Assembly (NCBI GenBank): GCA_934247855.1
Contig: CAKQKA010000041.1
Span: forward strand, 1-15,586
Origin: an uncultured Clostridia bacterium
GTDB lineage: Bacteria > Bacillota > Clostridia > Christensenellales > Borkfalkiaceae
Length of the DNA: 15,586 nucleotides
Reading direction: 5' to 3'
Under the pieces are notes generated by a model that saw nothing but the letters and a program-made list of their open reading frames with translations, was not told the origin of the DNA and searched no databases. The translations under genes were made by a program, and so were the position numbers. This document shows positions 1 through 8,669 of the stretch, piece after piece. Position 1 is the stretch's first letter; every line of letters begins with the position of its first letter.

Positions 1-1560
1 CTCGGAACAAAGTATTTCGACGAATTGAAGAAAGATTTCGAGGCTTATTATGCCGAAACTTCGTTTGAAGAAGGCAAAAAGGGCGTAGTCGTCCGCGCGC
101 TTAAAAAAAGCACGGAGTTTAACCCCGCAAACCTTATAGGTTCTATGCAGAACTATGAACCGGTTATGTACATTCTCGACCACGGCGATTACGAAGAGTT
201 TACCAAGAAGAGCATGTTCCTGGACGTAACCGACGTTATGACCGAGAAATACCTCGACAAAGACGGCAATATTGCCGCCGATACGGGTGAAACCGCAACT
301 AAGTCCATTGAGGAAACCATGTACGACGGTTATTCGGACGTTTACAAAAAGAACGGACGCTATTATGCCGTTCCCTATATGCTTTCCACAACAGGTATAA
401 TTTATGACGCCGATTTGTTCGATGAAGCTAAACTCTTCTTCAAAAACGACGGCACGTTCGGCGCAACCGCAGCGGACATCAAGGCGGGTACGGCTTCGGT
501 CGGTCCCGACGGCAAGGCGGGCACTTCCGATGACGGTTTGCCTGCAACATGGGGTGAATTCCTTAAACTTCTCGATATGATCAGAAATAAAGGATATATT
601 CCGTTTACATGGGCAGAATCCCCCACGACATATCAGCTTTCTCGTCTTTTTAACGCTTTCTGGGCAAATTACGAGGGATATGACGATTATATGCTGAACT
701 ATACGTTCAACGGAAAAGATAGTCAGTTCAACGATATTGACGAAAACAATTTCATTCAGCTCCTCGGTCAGGAAGGCAGAAAAGCTGCTATAAAAGCCTT
801 CTACGATATAACGAAGAATTCGGGCAACTATTCAACTCAGGCTGTACCCGGCGGCGGCAACACGCACAAGGGTGCGCTGAGCGAATATGTTCAAAGCAAA
901 CGTTTCGGCAAAAGAATTGCCATGACGGTAGAAAACAGTTATTGGGAACAAGAAACCCGCGAGGTATTCGAAAGTGAACCGTCGCAGGCTATCAACGGAT
1001 ACGGCAAACGTAATTTCAAATATATGCCTGTTCCTGAATTCACGGGAGTTGACGGCATCGAAGATCAGACCAACACCGAACGTATCCTTCCCGCTCAGTT
1101 TGCGGAATGTTACGTCTGCCTCAGCGCAAAGAATAAAAATAAGAATGCAGACGTTCAGGTTAAAATCGCCAAACTCTTCATTAAGTTCATGCAGCAAAGA
1201 TCTCAGCTTGTAAAATACACAAAAAATACCGGCTGTATCAGACCTTACAACTACACCGTTACCGCTGAAGAAAAAGCGTTGTGCACCCCGTACACGCAGA
1301 GCCTTCTTACCTTTATCGAAGAAGGCGCAAAACTTGCGCCCAACCTTCTTTCGGCAACAAAACGCCGCGCATATAACGGCGAAATCGGTTTCCACGAAAC
1401 CGATAACGGTTTTGCTTTCCGTGCAAGAGTAGGTAATTCGACCTATATGGATCCGTTCACTTATTTCTATCAGAATAAGGATAAAACCGTAGACAATGCG
1501 GTTACCGATATGACAACGACCATAACGGACTTCTTAAAGAGGGCAGGCGCAATCAGCTGA
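1..1560 (+). CDS. Extracellular solute-binding protein of a carbohydrate ABC importer (5' end missing)
   Basis: The reading frame is open from base 1 to the TGA at 1558-1560 (519 codons seen). The signal peptide, lipobox and start lie before the window; the TTG at 25 is an internal Leu codon, not a start. Numbering from the first codon, the segment YAVPY (about 122-126) followed by a Thr/Gly/Ile-Ile-Tyr-Asp stretch is typical of family 1 sugar-binding proteins, where this part lines the ligand cleft. An acidic Gly/Asp loop at about 168-179 (GPDGKAGTSDDG) resembles metal-binding-like loops seen in related clostridial binding proteins. The C-terminal half is helical and Tyr/Phe-rich, as usual for this class. 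Two cognate permeases follow, which supports the role. It should bind a sugar or oligosaccharide outside the membrane and deliver it to the permeases. The ligand is not deducible. Confidence 0.9.
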   Translation, partial: LGTKYFDELKKDFEAYYAETSFEEGKKGVVVRALKKSTEFNPANLIGSMQNYEPVMYILDHGDYEEFTKKSMFLDVTDVMTEKYLDKDGNIAADTGETATKSIEETMYDGYSDVYKKNGRYYAVPYMLSTTGIIYDADLFDEAKLFFKNDGTFGATAADIKAGTASVGPDGKAGTSDDGLPATWGEFLKLLDMIRNKGYIPFTWAESPTTYQLSRLFNAFWANYEGYDDYMLNYTFNGKDSQFNDIDENNFIQLLGQEGRKAAIKAFYDITKNSGNYSTQAVPGGGNTHKGALSEYVQSKRFGKRIAMTVENSYWEQETREVFESEPSQAINGYGKRNFKYMPVPEFTGVDGIEDQTNTERILPAQFAECYVCLSAKNKNKNADVQVKIAKLFIKFMQQRSQLVKYTKNTGCIRPYNYTVTAEEKALCTPYTQSLLTFIEEGAKLAPNLLSATKRRAYNGEIGFHETDNGFAFRARVGNSTYMDPFTYFYQNKDKTVDNAVTDMTTTITDFLKRAGAIS

Positions 1561-1577
1561 TTAGACCGAAAAACAGT

Positions 1578-1613
1578 ATATTACCGCGACGAAAAAAATC
1601 GTCGCGGTAATAT
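1578..1613 (+). promoter_or_regulatory. Perfect intercistronic hairpin between binding protein and permease genes
   Basis: The arms 1578-1592 (ATATTACCGCGACGA) and 1599-1613 are exact reverse complements, giving a 15-bp stem with a loop of six A. On the + strand it is followed by GGCTAAATAAG, with no T-tract, so it is not a standard intrinsic terminator in the direction of the operon. On the - strand the stem is followed, after four bases, by five T, so weak termination of antisense transcripts is possible. Its place, 17 bases after the binding-protein stop and 66 before the permease start, fits a 3' mRNA stabiliser or partial terminator that keeps binding-protein levels above permease levels. 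That role is inferred from similar transporter operons. Confidence 0.8.
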
Positions 1614-1679
1614 GGCTAAATAAGACGTATACTACATTTGACCGTACGGCGGCATACACAATAAAAGACAGGCAAAGTT

Positions 1680-2690
1680 ATGAGAGATAAACCTTCGTTA
1701 TTAAGCAACGTCAAGTGGTTTTTTTACGACGTTAAAGTTAAACTATTCGGGCGGTTTGAAAAAAACAGAAAGCCTAAAGCATATAACAAAAAGCTAGGGC
1801 AAAACGTATTTTTGTTTTTCTTTTTGCTTTTTCCGATAGCACAATTCCTTATGTTTTACGTAGGCGTTGCCGCCAACACATTGAAACTTGCGTTTCAGGT
1901 ATGGGATCCCGACACTCAGACGTATTTCTTTTCGTTTGCTACGTTCGAGCGTGCGTTCAACGAGTTTTTCGTTACGGGCGAGATGTCGCTGCTTATAAAA
2001 AACTCGGCGATACAATTCGCGACGGGTTTATTTATAGGCATGCCGATCCAAATTATGGTTGCGTACGTCGTGTTTAAACAGGTACCGCTTTCAAACGTAT
2101 TTAAGGTAATATTGTTCATGCCGAACATTATTTCAAGCCTTGTTTTCGTTATGTGCGCAAAAGTATTGGTGCAAAAAGGCTTACCGGTTTTAATGAACGA
2201 TGAGGGATTGAGGCTTCTCAATCCGTACAATTCGTCAAGTTTTTATACGGTTCTGATTTTCGGAATGTGGATGAATTTTGCGGGCGGTCTTATCATTTAT
2301 CTTTCGGCTATGTGCAGCATATCCAAAGATATTATGGAATACGGTCAGCTTGAGAACATGTCCTCTTTCAAAGAGTTCTGGTACATCGTTCTTCCGTCCA
2401 TATTCCCGACCATCGTAACTTATATAATCGTCGCCATTGCCGCATTCTTTACCAACTACGGGCATTTTTACTCGTTCTACGGCGGAGAAGGCAGCGGTAT
2501 GCAGGTTTATATGACGCTCGGCTTGTACTTCTTCAAAAAAGTAGCGGGCGGGTTAAACACGCCGATGAGCGCGCTTCGTTCGGAATATCCTATAGTTTCC
2601 GCTTCGGGTATACTGTTCACGGCAATCGTAGCGCCCATAACTTTCTTAACCAAGCATTTGCTTGAAAAATACGGACCGAGCGAGGATTAA
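1680..2690 (+). CDS. ABC sugar importer permease, MalF/UgpA-type
   Basis: A 336-residue inner-membrane protein with a charged N-terminal tail (1-40) and about six hydrophobic segments near 42-66, 107-133, 139-163, 188-212, 238-258 and 306-326. This is the layout of binding-protein-dependent transport permeases (BPD_transp_1 family). The cytoplasmic loop that couples to the ATPase is recognisable at 220-239, starting EYGQLENMSS and ending in the usual FxxIxLP-like WYIVLP. The EAA box itself is degenerate: the first Ala, second Ala and the Gly are replaced by Tyr, Gly and Asn. The start ATG has a modest AGG at 1670-1672. It probably forms a heterodimer with the next gene product and carries the sugar delivered by the upstream binding protein. 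No nucleotide-binding subunit is encoded in the window. Confidence 0.93.
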   Translation: MRDKPSLLSNVKWFFYDVKVKLFGRFEKNRKPKAYNKKLGQNVFLFFFLLFPIAQFLMFYVGVAANTLKLAFQVWDPDTQTYFFSFATFERAFNEFFVTGEMSLLIKNSAIQFATGLFIGMPIQIMVAYVVFKQVPLSNVFKVILFMPNIISSLVFVMCAKVLVQKGLPVLMNDEGLRLLNPYNSSSFYTVLIFGMWMNFAGGLIIYLSAMCSISKDIMEYGQLENMSSFKEFWYIVLPSIFPTIVTYIIVAIAAFFTNYGHFYSFYGGEGSGMQVYMTLGLYFFKKVAGGLNTPMSALRSEYPIVSASGILFTAIVAPITFLTKHLLEKYGPSED

Positions 2691-2694
2691 AATT

Positions 2695-3591
2695 ATGAGT
2701 ATCGGAAGAAGAAAAAAAATTGCTCGCAAAATGGACGCGTTCCAGATAGTGCTTTACGTCATCGTGGCTTTTTACTGCTTGTCGATGGTGTACGTGTTGT
2801 TTTTCGGGCTTATAAATTCGCTTAAATCTTCTACGGATTACCAGTGGCTCAATCCTTTCGGGTTTCCGCATTCGGAGGCGGGCGGCTGGCAGTTTAAAAA
2901 CTATTTCGACGTTCTGAGCGAGTTTAAGGTTTCGAGCATGAGTATGGGCGGCGACGAAATAGGTCTTTGGCAGATGTTCTTGAATTCACTGCTGTATGCC
3001 GTTTGCATGGCGCTGTTTAATATGGCTACTCAGATAATGGTGGCGTACGCTACGGCGAAATACGATTTTAAATTGAAACCCGTGCTTTACGGCGTTGCCG
3101 TAATAGTTATGCTGCTCCCCATAATCGGATCTCTCGCGTCCGAGGTGCAGATGGCGAATACTTTCAACTTTACGAATAACTTGCTTGGTATTTGCCTTAT
3201 GAAATGTAAATATGCAGGGTTGTATTTTCTGGTGTTTTACGCAACGTTCAGGGGTGTTTCCTGGACGTACGCCGAAGCCGCTCAGATTGACGGCGCGGGG
3301 CATTTTAAAATCTTTATGCAAATCATGCTTCCGCTTATAAAGAGTACGGCTTTCGCAGTGTTTATATTGTTGTTTATAGAATATTGGAACGATTATTACA
3401 CTCCGATGATATTCCTGCCTCAAGCCCCCACGATGTCTTACGGTTTGTTTGTATTTCAGACAGATAACGGGGCAAGCGTTCCGATTCAGCTTGCGGCATG
3501 TCTGTTGACTTGTTTACCCATTCTCGTTCTTTTCGTTGCGTTCAAAGATAAAATCATGGGCAACGTAACGATGGGCGGAATTAAAGGTTGA
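2695..3591 (+). CDS. ABC sugar importer permease, MalG/UgpE-type
   Basis: A 298-residue membrane protein starting at ATG 2695, four bases after the previous stop. The site GAGGA at 2682-2686, inside the end of the upstream gene, places the start here rather than at the in-frame TTG at 2662, and implies translational coupling. Hydrophobic segments lie near 15-42, 97-120, 131-152, 172-186, 215-230 and 262-283. The ATPase-coupling loop is canonical: EAAQIDGA at 194-201, ending in IMLP at 210-213. The C-terminus ends in MGGIKG, the usual (A/G)GxxKG-type end of this permease family. It should be the second half of the transmembrane channel with the upstream permease. A shared MsmX-like ATPase from elsewhere in the genome is the likely energiser; this is inferred from the missing ATPase gene. 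Confidence 0.95.
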   Translation: MSIGRRKKIARKMDAFQIVLYVIVAFYCLSMVYVLFFGLINSLKSSTDYQWLNPFGFPHSEAGGWQFKNYFDVLSEFKVSSMSMGGDEIGLWQMFLNSLLYAVCMALFNMATQIMVAYATAKYDFKLKPVLYGVAVIVMLLPIIGSLASEVQMANTFNFTNNLLGICLMKCKYAGLYFLVFYATFRGVSWTYAEAAQIDGAGHFKIFMQIMLPLIKSTAFAVFILLFIEYWNDYYTPMIFLPQAPTMSYGLFVFQTDNGASVPIQLAACLLTCLPILVLFVAFKDKIMGNVTMGGIKG

Positions 3592-3610
3592 TTACCGATA
3601 GGAGAATTAA

Positions 3611-5605
3611 ATGATGAAGAAAAAAATGTCGTTGATAAAAGCGTGCGCGCTGATCTTTCTGAGTTGCGCGTTGGTTTTCGGCTCGGCGGGGTTAGTGCTT
3701 AATGCGCGCGCCGACGAAAAACGAATCAAGTCCGGAACGATAACGATCGATTACGGCGATTACGACGGTAAAGATCTGCCGAGCGGCATGGTCGGCAAGT
3801 CGTATCCCGTATTTGCGTACAATGCCATAGATAACGCGGGCAATCCCGTATCGGACGTGCGCATTACCGTTAAAAATCCGAACGGCGAGATTGTTCCGCA
3901 AAAAAACGGTAGGTTCGAAACCGCGATAAAGGGCGAATATACGATTTCCTATGTTGCGATAAGCGGCATAGTAAGTACGGAAAAAACAATTAAAATCAAC
4001 GTTGAAAAATATACCGATACAATGAGTTATAACGCTACGGACGAAAATATTCCGACAAGCGGTAACACGGGCAACGTTATTTTGGCGAACTTCGGCAGTT
4101 TTTCGGGCGGGGTAGGCGATCTTTCGTTTGAAACCGTTTTAAAACTCGGCGGGAAAGACGTCGATTTTACCGAAACCGAAAAAGGTATTTATTTTATACC
4201 GGAAAAGAGCGGAGAGTATTCCCTCGTTTATTCGGCGTACGATTTTGTTGCCGATAAAAAATCGGCAGAAAAAACCATAACCGTTACAGACAGCGATATT
4301 CCCGTAATGCAAAAACCGTCGGTAACATCATTGGCTATTGCGGGCGAAACGCTCGAACTGCCGCTTCCCGACGGCGTTTTATATCGTAATGGCGCAAAAT
4401 ATCATCTGCCCGTAAGCGTTTATTACGACGGAGCCGAAGTCGGTTCCGATATGCAGGTCAAAGACCTTAAAGCAGGCGAACACACCGTTAAATACGAATG
4501 CGTAAGTCCGCTTAATTCCGCTAAAAAAGCCGAATATACTTTCAATCTTACGGTAAAAGACAAAAAGCAAGCGGCGGGCTCGCGCCTTTTCGATAATTAT
4601 TTCGATTTTAATAATTGCGAACCGTTCACGACCGCCGACAACGCATACGGAGTACGCGTCGGCTCGGGTAACGCGTCTTTTGCTTTCTCTCGCATGATTC
4701 CGGTAGAATTCATTAATTTCGATATAAGCACGAAAGACGGTTTGGCTGCATACGGTGAGATTTACATGGTCATAACCGACAGTAAAAATGCAGACGATTG
4801 CGCAAAAGTAAGAATAAAACGTCTTTCGTCGTACAACGTGCTCAGCATTTCTTACGACGATAAAACTCGTTCTCTGATCAATTCAAACGATAAATCCGTA
4901 CTCGGACAGATAAAATCTTACGCCGACGGAAGAACGTTCGAAGGTTTCAAGAGCGGCAAGGCGTATATTTCTTTTGAAGTTAAAGACGTTAAGAAACAAG
5001 CCGAATTTACGTTGACGAAAGTTGCTTCAACCGCCATAACCGCCGATTCTCTGGACTATGCTCCTCCCGTATTTTTTGCCGATAACGATTTCCGTTCGGC
5101 ATACGTTTCGTATATCGGTCATTCGGTATATCTGCCCGAACTTAAAGCGTTCGACCTTCTCGAAGATAATATCGAGGTAACGCTTACTATTTTCGATGAA
5201 ACCGGGACTATTTACCAAGGTGAAGGCGGCTATACGTTCAATATAACGAAGAGCGGAGAGTATTCCTGCCGATATGAGGCTATCGATTCTTACGGCAACA
5301 GAAAGAGACAGGACGTAAGCATAACGGTAGGAGATCAGGTTTCGCCAGTAATAAAAGTTTCGGGCATTAAAGCTCGGGTGAGCGTAGGCGAAGAGATCGT
5401 TTTGCCCGAAGCGGAAATCAGCGATAACAATACGGCAACCGAAAGAATTACAAGTTACATTTATGTTTTAAAGGGCAATAACGAGAAAAAACTCGTAAGC
5501 GGATCTTACAGGTTCGATGAAGCGGGCAAATATATAATCCGCTATGTCGCGTACGATAATAATCAGAACTACACCGTTGTCGAATTCACGGTAATCTGCA
5601 AATAA
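3611..5605 (+). CDS. Secreted multi-domain Ig-like protein with a central beta-sandwich-like domain
   Basis: A 664-residue exported protein. The N-terminus is basic, then hydrophobic, and ends in ARA at 32-34 before Asp35, a good signal peptidase I site; there is no convincing lipobox. About five Ig-like or cadherin-like domains can be drawn at 43-131, 145-227, 232-317, 483-574 and 578-663, each with a late strand of the type GEYxxxYxAxD (GEYTISYVA, GEYSLVYSAYD, GEHTVKYECV, GEYSCRYEAID, GKYIIRYVAYD). Between the third and fourth is a longer beta-rich stretch (322-473) unlike the repeats, which could be a lectin- or carbohydrate-binding-like sandwich. No sortase motif, S-layer repeats or C-terminal membrane anchor is present. 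AGGAG at 3600-3604 serves the tandem ATGs at 3611 and 3614; either could be the start. It may bind a glycan near the importer; there is no catalytic signature. Confidence 0.9.
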   Translation: MMKKKMSLIKACALIFLSCALVFGSAGLVLNARADEKRIKSGTITIDYGDYDGKDLPSGMVGKSYPVFAYNAIDNAGNPVSDVRITVKNPNGEIVPQKNGRFETAIKGEYTISYVAISGIVSTEKTIKINVEKYTDTMSYNATDENIPTSGNTGNVILANFGSFSGGVGDLSFETVLKLGGKDVDFTETEKGIYFIPEKSGEYSLVYSAYDFVADKKSAEKTITVTDSDIPVMQKPSVTSLAIAGETLELPLPDGVLYRNGAKYHLPVSVYYDGAEVGSDMQVKDLKAGEHTVKYECVSPLNSAKKAEYTFNLTVKDKKQAAGSRLFDNYFDFNNCEPFTTADNAYGVRVGSGNASFAFSRMIPVEFINFDISTKDGLAAYGEIYMVITDSKNADDCAKVRIKRLSSYNVLSISYDDKTRSLINSNDKSVLGQIKSYADGRTFEGFKSGKAYISFEVKDVKKQAEFTLTKVASTAITADSLDYAPPVFFADNDFRSAYVSYIGHSVYLPELKAFDLLEDNIEVTLTIFDETGTIYQGEGGYTFNITKSGEYSCRYEAIDSYGNRKRQDVSITVGDQVSPVIKVSGIKARVSVGEEIVLPEAEISDNNTATERITSYIYVLKGNNEKKLVSGSYRFDEAGKYIIRYVAYDNNQNYTVVEFTVICK

Positions 5606-5617
5606 GGGGTTAATAGA

Positions 5618-8035
5618 ATGAAAAAAATATTGATTTTTGCTTTATGCGCTATGACGGTTTTCGGCTCGGTTTTTTCGGCGGGTTGTAAAGGTAATAATAC
5701 TCCGTCCGACGACGTTGTCGAAGAAAAACCAACGGTGATCGGCGACGAACCCGTTTCGTTCGGCGATACAGACGAATATCTTGTTAAAGACGGCGCAAGT
5801 TCTTACAAAATAGTTGTGAGCGCGGACGCGGGCAAGGTGGAAAAGTACGCCGCCGAAGAACTTAAATATTTCATTGAAAAATCTACGGCGGTAAGCCTGC
5901 CGATAGAAACCGACGCAGAAGTTTCTTATAACAACGGCGGTAAATACATTTCCGTCGGCGAAAACAAACTGCTTGCCGCACAAAAAGATATAGCGGTCGA
6001 TTACGAAGAGCTGGGCGAGAACGGCGTTACCGTAAACACCAAGGGCAACTGCGTATATCTGTCGGGCGCAACCGAAAACGGCACGCTTTTTGCGGCTTAC
6101 AGATTTTTACACTATCAGGTAGGTTATAACGCCTATGCTTACGACTGCGTAGAAGTCGATTATTATAAAACGTTAAAACTTAAGGATATAAGTTACAAGC
6201 ACGTTCCGTCGCTCGGTCTCACCACCGCGGAAGACGGAGAGCTTTCGGGCGAAGACAAGGTTTCCAAGGCTATGCGTATGTATGTTTACGCATCGAAAAA
6301 CGGCGGTTACGATTTTTACGGCAATCTGTATAACGGACTCTGGTGCCATACCACGCCGTACATTGTAACGACAACGCTCGACGCCGATCGCGTAAAAACC
6401 GCCGAGGCAGAAGAAAGAGCCGTTAAACTCGGCGAGTTAAAAGAAGCTCTTTGCGAAACTTATAATTACAAAGAAGAAAACGGCGAACTCGTCCCCGACG
6501 AAAACGCAGACGAAGCGGGGTATTCAAACTTTATGAAAGGTTTTAATAAAGCCGTTTCAACGCTTTTCTCGTCGACGTTAACGTATCAGGAAAGCATAAA
6601 TATCGAAGTCCTCAATCTTTATAGCTACATTTACGACAGAAAGAGGAATATTGTTCCGGAGTACGTTCGTAAGACGACCGTAAACGATAAAGGCATAACC
6701 GTAGACGTAATAGAAAACGGCAACTATGTTTACGAAACCGACGCGGACGGCAATCCTATCTTAAAAACCGACGAAAACGGTAAACCCGTTTCGGACGTAG
6801 CCGGTTTCACCGCATACGAAAAGGGCTGGAACGCCGCATACGAAAAAGGAAATTACCATATCGGCGACGAATGGCAAAGAAAAGTTAAAAGTATAAGACT
6901 TTGGAATAATAATCAAGTTTGTTATTCAAAGCAGGAAGCTATCGACCTTGCATCTAACAAGCTTATAAACAATTATATAAACACCGCAAGCGGTCCGTAT
7001 CTTATGCTCGGCGTAACCGACGGCATCGGTTCGTGCGATTGCGACGAATGTAAGAAAAACGAAACTTTATACGGCGGCGCGGCGGGCGTGCAAATGCGCT
7101 TTATGAACGCCGTTGCCCGCAACGTTGAAGCATACATGGACGCAAACGGAATCAACAAGACCATTTATCTTGTAGCGTTCGCGTACTATTCATACCGTCA
7201 ACCGCCCGTAAAACTCGTTAACGGCAAATACGTCGCGGTAGACGAAAGCGTTATTCCCAAAAAGGACGGAAAGGTAAAAGTGGGCGTTATGTATACGCCT
7301 ATCGAAGCGTGCTATACGCACCCCATAAGCGACGAAGTCGAAACGTGCGACAAAAACGCGCAGATCGCCGAAGAAATGAAAGCATGGGCTTCTATTACGG
7401 ACTACCTCATGATGTACTCTTACGGAACGAACTTCCAGGCGTATAAATATCATTTCAACAACTGGTCACATATCGGCGATTCCATAAGATTTTACGAAAA
7501 GTGCGGTCTTAAGTATTATTTTGAACAGGCATGCGCTCAAAACGATATATCGCCTATGTCGTCAATGCGTGCTTACGTCCGTTCAAAACTCGCCTGGAAC
7601 TCGGCATACAACACGCAGGATCTTATCGACGAATTCATCGAACACTACTATGGCGACGGCGCGGAAAGCGTAAAACAGTATTTCGGCGCGGTTATGGAAA
7701 ACTTTGAAAGAATTTACACTATCGACGGCACGGAAGATCATAACATTTATTACAGCAAGATTACTAACAACGAAAGTTGGACGCGTTCGCTTGTAAAAGA
7801 ACTTCAAAGCTATCTCGAAAAAGCCGATTATAAGATTGACATAGGCAGCTCTAATCAGAAAGACGTTTATAAAGAACGTGTTTTCAGAGAGTATTTCCTG
7901 CTTAAAGATTGCGAATATATGAAATATTCGGGGTATCTCAATCAGGAAGAATACGACGAACTCGAACGCCTCGTAATGTACGGACGAGAAAAATATAATG
8001 CTTATTTGAGCACGGAGAAAACAAACAATGGTTAA
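5618..8035 (+). CDS. DUF4838-family lipoprotein, probable glycoside-hydrolase-like enzyme
   Basis: An 805-residue protein with a lipobox SAGC ending at Cys23, so it is predicted to be anchored to the outer face of the membrane. Residues about 45-200 resemble the alpha/beta domain in front of GH20 and GH67 catalytic barrels: KYAAEELKYFIEKST followed by LPIETD. The part from about 430 to 690 carries DUF4838 features: GVTDGIGSCDCDECKKN with Cys473, Cys475 and Cys478, a YSYRQPP strand (524-530), and WASITDYLMMYSYGTN (590-605). A helical C-terminal part follows. Some DUF4838 proteins are, from memory, classed as GH163 endo-beta-N-acetylglucosaminidases acting on N-glycans; whether this one is cannot be told here. 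Residues 374-393 form a duplicated Asp/Asn-Gly linker inside the protein. AAGGGG at 5604-5609 is the ribosome site. Its place behind an importer suggests it releases the imported sugar. Confidence 0.88.
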   Translation: MKKILIFALCAMTVFGSVFSAGCKGNNTPSDDVVEEKPTVIGDEPVSFGDTDEYLVKDGASSYKIVVSADAGKVEKYAAEELKYFIEKSTAVSLPIETDAEVSYNNGGKYISVGENKLLAAQKDIAVDYEELGENGVTVNTKGNCVYLSGATENGTLFAAYRFLHYQVGYNAYAYDCVEVDYYKTLKLKDISYKHVPSLGLTTAEDGELSGEDKVSKAMRMYVYASKNGGYDFYGNLYNGLWCHTTPYIVTTTLDADRVKTAEAEERAVKLGELKEALCETYNYKEENGELVPDENADEAGYSNFMKGFNKAVSTLFSSTLTYQESINIEVLNLYSYIYDRKRNIVPEYVRKTTVNDKGITVDVIENGNYVYETDADGNPILKTDENGKPVSDVAGFTAYEKGWNAAYEKGNYHIGDEWQRKVKSIRLWNNNQVCYSKQEAIDLASNKLINNYINTASGPYLMLGVTDGIGSCDCDECKKNETLYGGAAGVQMRFMNAVARNVEAYMDANGINKTIYLVAFAYYSYRQPPVKLVNGKYVAVDESVIPKKDGKVKVGVMYTPIEACYTHPISDEVETCDKNAQIAEEMKAWASITDYLMMYSYGTNFQAYKYHFNNWSHIGDSIRFYEKCGLKYYFEQACAQNDISPMSSMRAYVRSKLAWNSAYNTQDLIDEFIEHYYGDGAESVKQYFGAVMENFERIYTIDGTEDHNIYYSKITNNESWTRSLVKELQSYLEKADYKIDIGSSNQKDVYKERVFREYFLLKDCEYMKYSGYLNQEEYDELERLVMYGREKYNAYLSTEKTNNG

Positions 8036-8657
8036 ATCGAAAAGAATAATAAGTTTGTTAATTGCCGTAATCGCGGCGCTCGGCGTATGTTTTTTAACCG
8101 CTTGCAAAACCGCGACCGACGACGGCGGCGAAACTGACGGCAAAATCACCTATAGCTTTGCGATAAGCAAAACGGCGGTCACGCTCGAAGCGGGGCAAAG
8201 CGAAAAACTGGAATGTCGCTATGGCGACAAAAAGATAATTTTTTCAAGTTCCGACGATAAAATCGCAACCGTTTCCGATAACGGAACCATCAATGCGGTT
8301 TCCGCGGGTGTAGCGTATATCACCGCTAAAGCCGACGGCGTTGACGGAGCGGAAAAAATGTGTAAAGTTACCGTTGTCGAGTACGAATATTCGGTTAAAA
8401 TCGACCGCGAAGAAAGCATTACGGCGGTAATAAAGGACAAAGCGGTTACGCTCGATTTTGTCGCTATCGTATACAAAAACGGCGAAAAATCCGATCTTAT
8501 CGTAAACTTTACGGTAAATCCCGATGGCGCAAACCTTGTTGTTAGCGGTAACACCGCAAGAGTTACTTTCTCTGCGACAGGCGAATACACGGTTAAAGCG
8601 GAATATGCGGGCAAAACCGCAACCGTAACGGTAAAAGTCGTAAACGACGTTGCATAA
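8028..8657 (+). CDS. Small lipoprotein with BIG2 and second Ig-like domain
   Basis: A 209-residue protein with a textbook lipobox LTAC (Cys26). Residues about 40-118 are a BIG2 (bacterial Ig-like group 2) domain: a SKTAVTLEAGQSEKL opening, FSSSDDKIATVSDNGTI in the middle and the GVAYITAKADG strand. Residues about 125-207 are a second Ig-like domain ending GEYTVKAEYAGKTATVTVKV. There is no catalytic motif or LRR. The gene overlaps the end of the DUF4838 gene by 8 bases, and its site GGAG (8014-8017) lies within that gene, so the two are probably translationally coupled. The same two-domain order opens the next gene, which makes this a short paralogue of that protein's N-terminal part. Likely roles are a surface spacer, adhesin or glycan-binding accessory; the exact function is unknown. 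Confidence 0.9.
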   Translation: MVKSKRIISLLIAVIAALGVCFLTACKTATDDGGETDGKITYSFAISKTAVTLEAGQSEKLECRYGDKKIIFSSSDDKIATVSDNGTINAVSAGVAYITAKADGVDGAEKMCKVTVVEYEYSVKIDREESITAVIKDKAVTLDFVAIVYKNGEKSDLIVNFTVNPDGANLVVSGNTARVTFSATGEYTVKAEYAGKTATVTVKVVNDVA

Positions 8658-8669
8658 GTGAGGGCGGAA

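Noticed and set aside
832..1395. Long minus-strand open frames inside the binding-protein gene and others such as 7583-8149 and 12463-13188.
   Set aside because: They lie opposite well-supported genes, have no ribosome sites or recognisable domains, and their Cys/Arg/Phe-rich content is what the reverse strand of these genes gives.
1578..1613. The hairpin as a strong rho-independent terminator ending the operon after the binding protein.
   Set aside because: No T-tract follows on the + strand, and the cognate permeases lie immediately downstream.
1638..1665. Promoter-like pair TTGACC and AATAAA with a 16-base spacer before the first permease gene.
   Set aside because: The -10 match is poor (4 of 6) and the expected start point would fall at about 1672, cutting into the ribosome site; no other support.
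2662..2694. TTG start at 2662 for the second permease, giving an overlap with the first.
   Set aside because: ATG 2695 has GAGGA at 2682-2686 with good spacing and gives a usual permease N-terminus.
8658..8669. GTG 8658 as start of the four-module LRR lipoprotein.
   Set aside because: The ribosome site GAGG at 8660-8663 overlaps this codon, so it must serve the ATG at 8670 or 8673.
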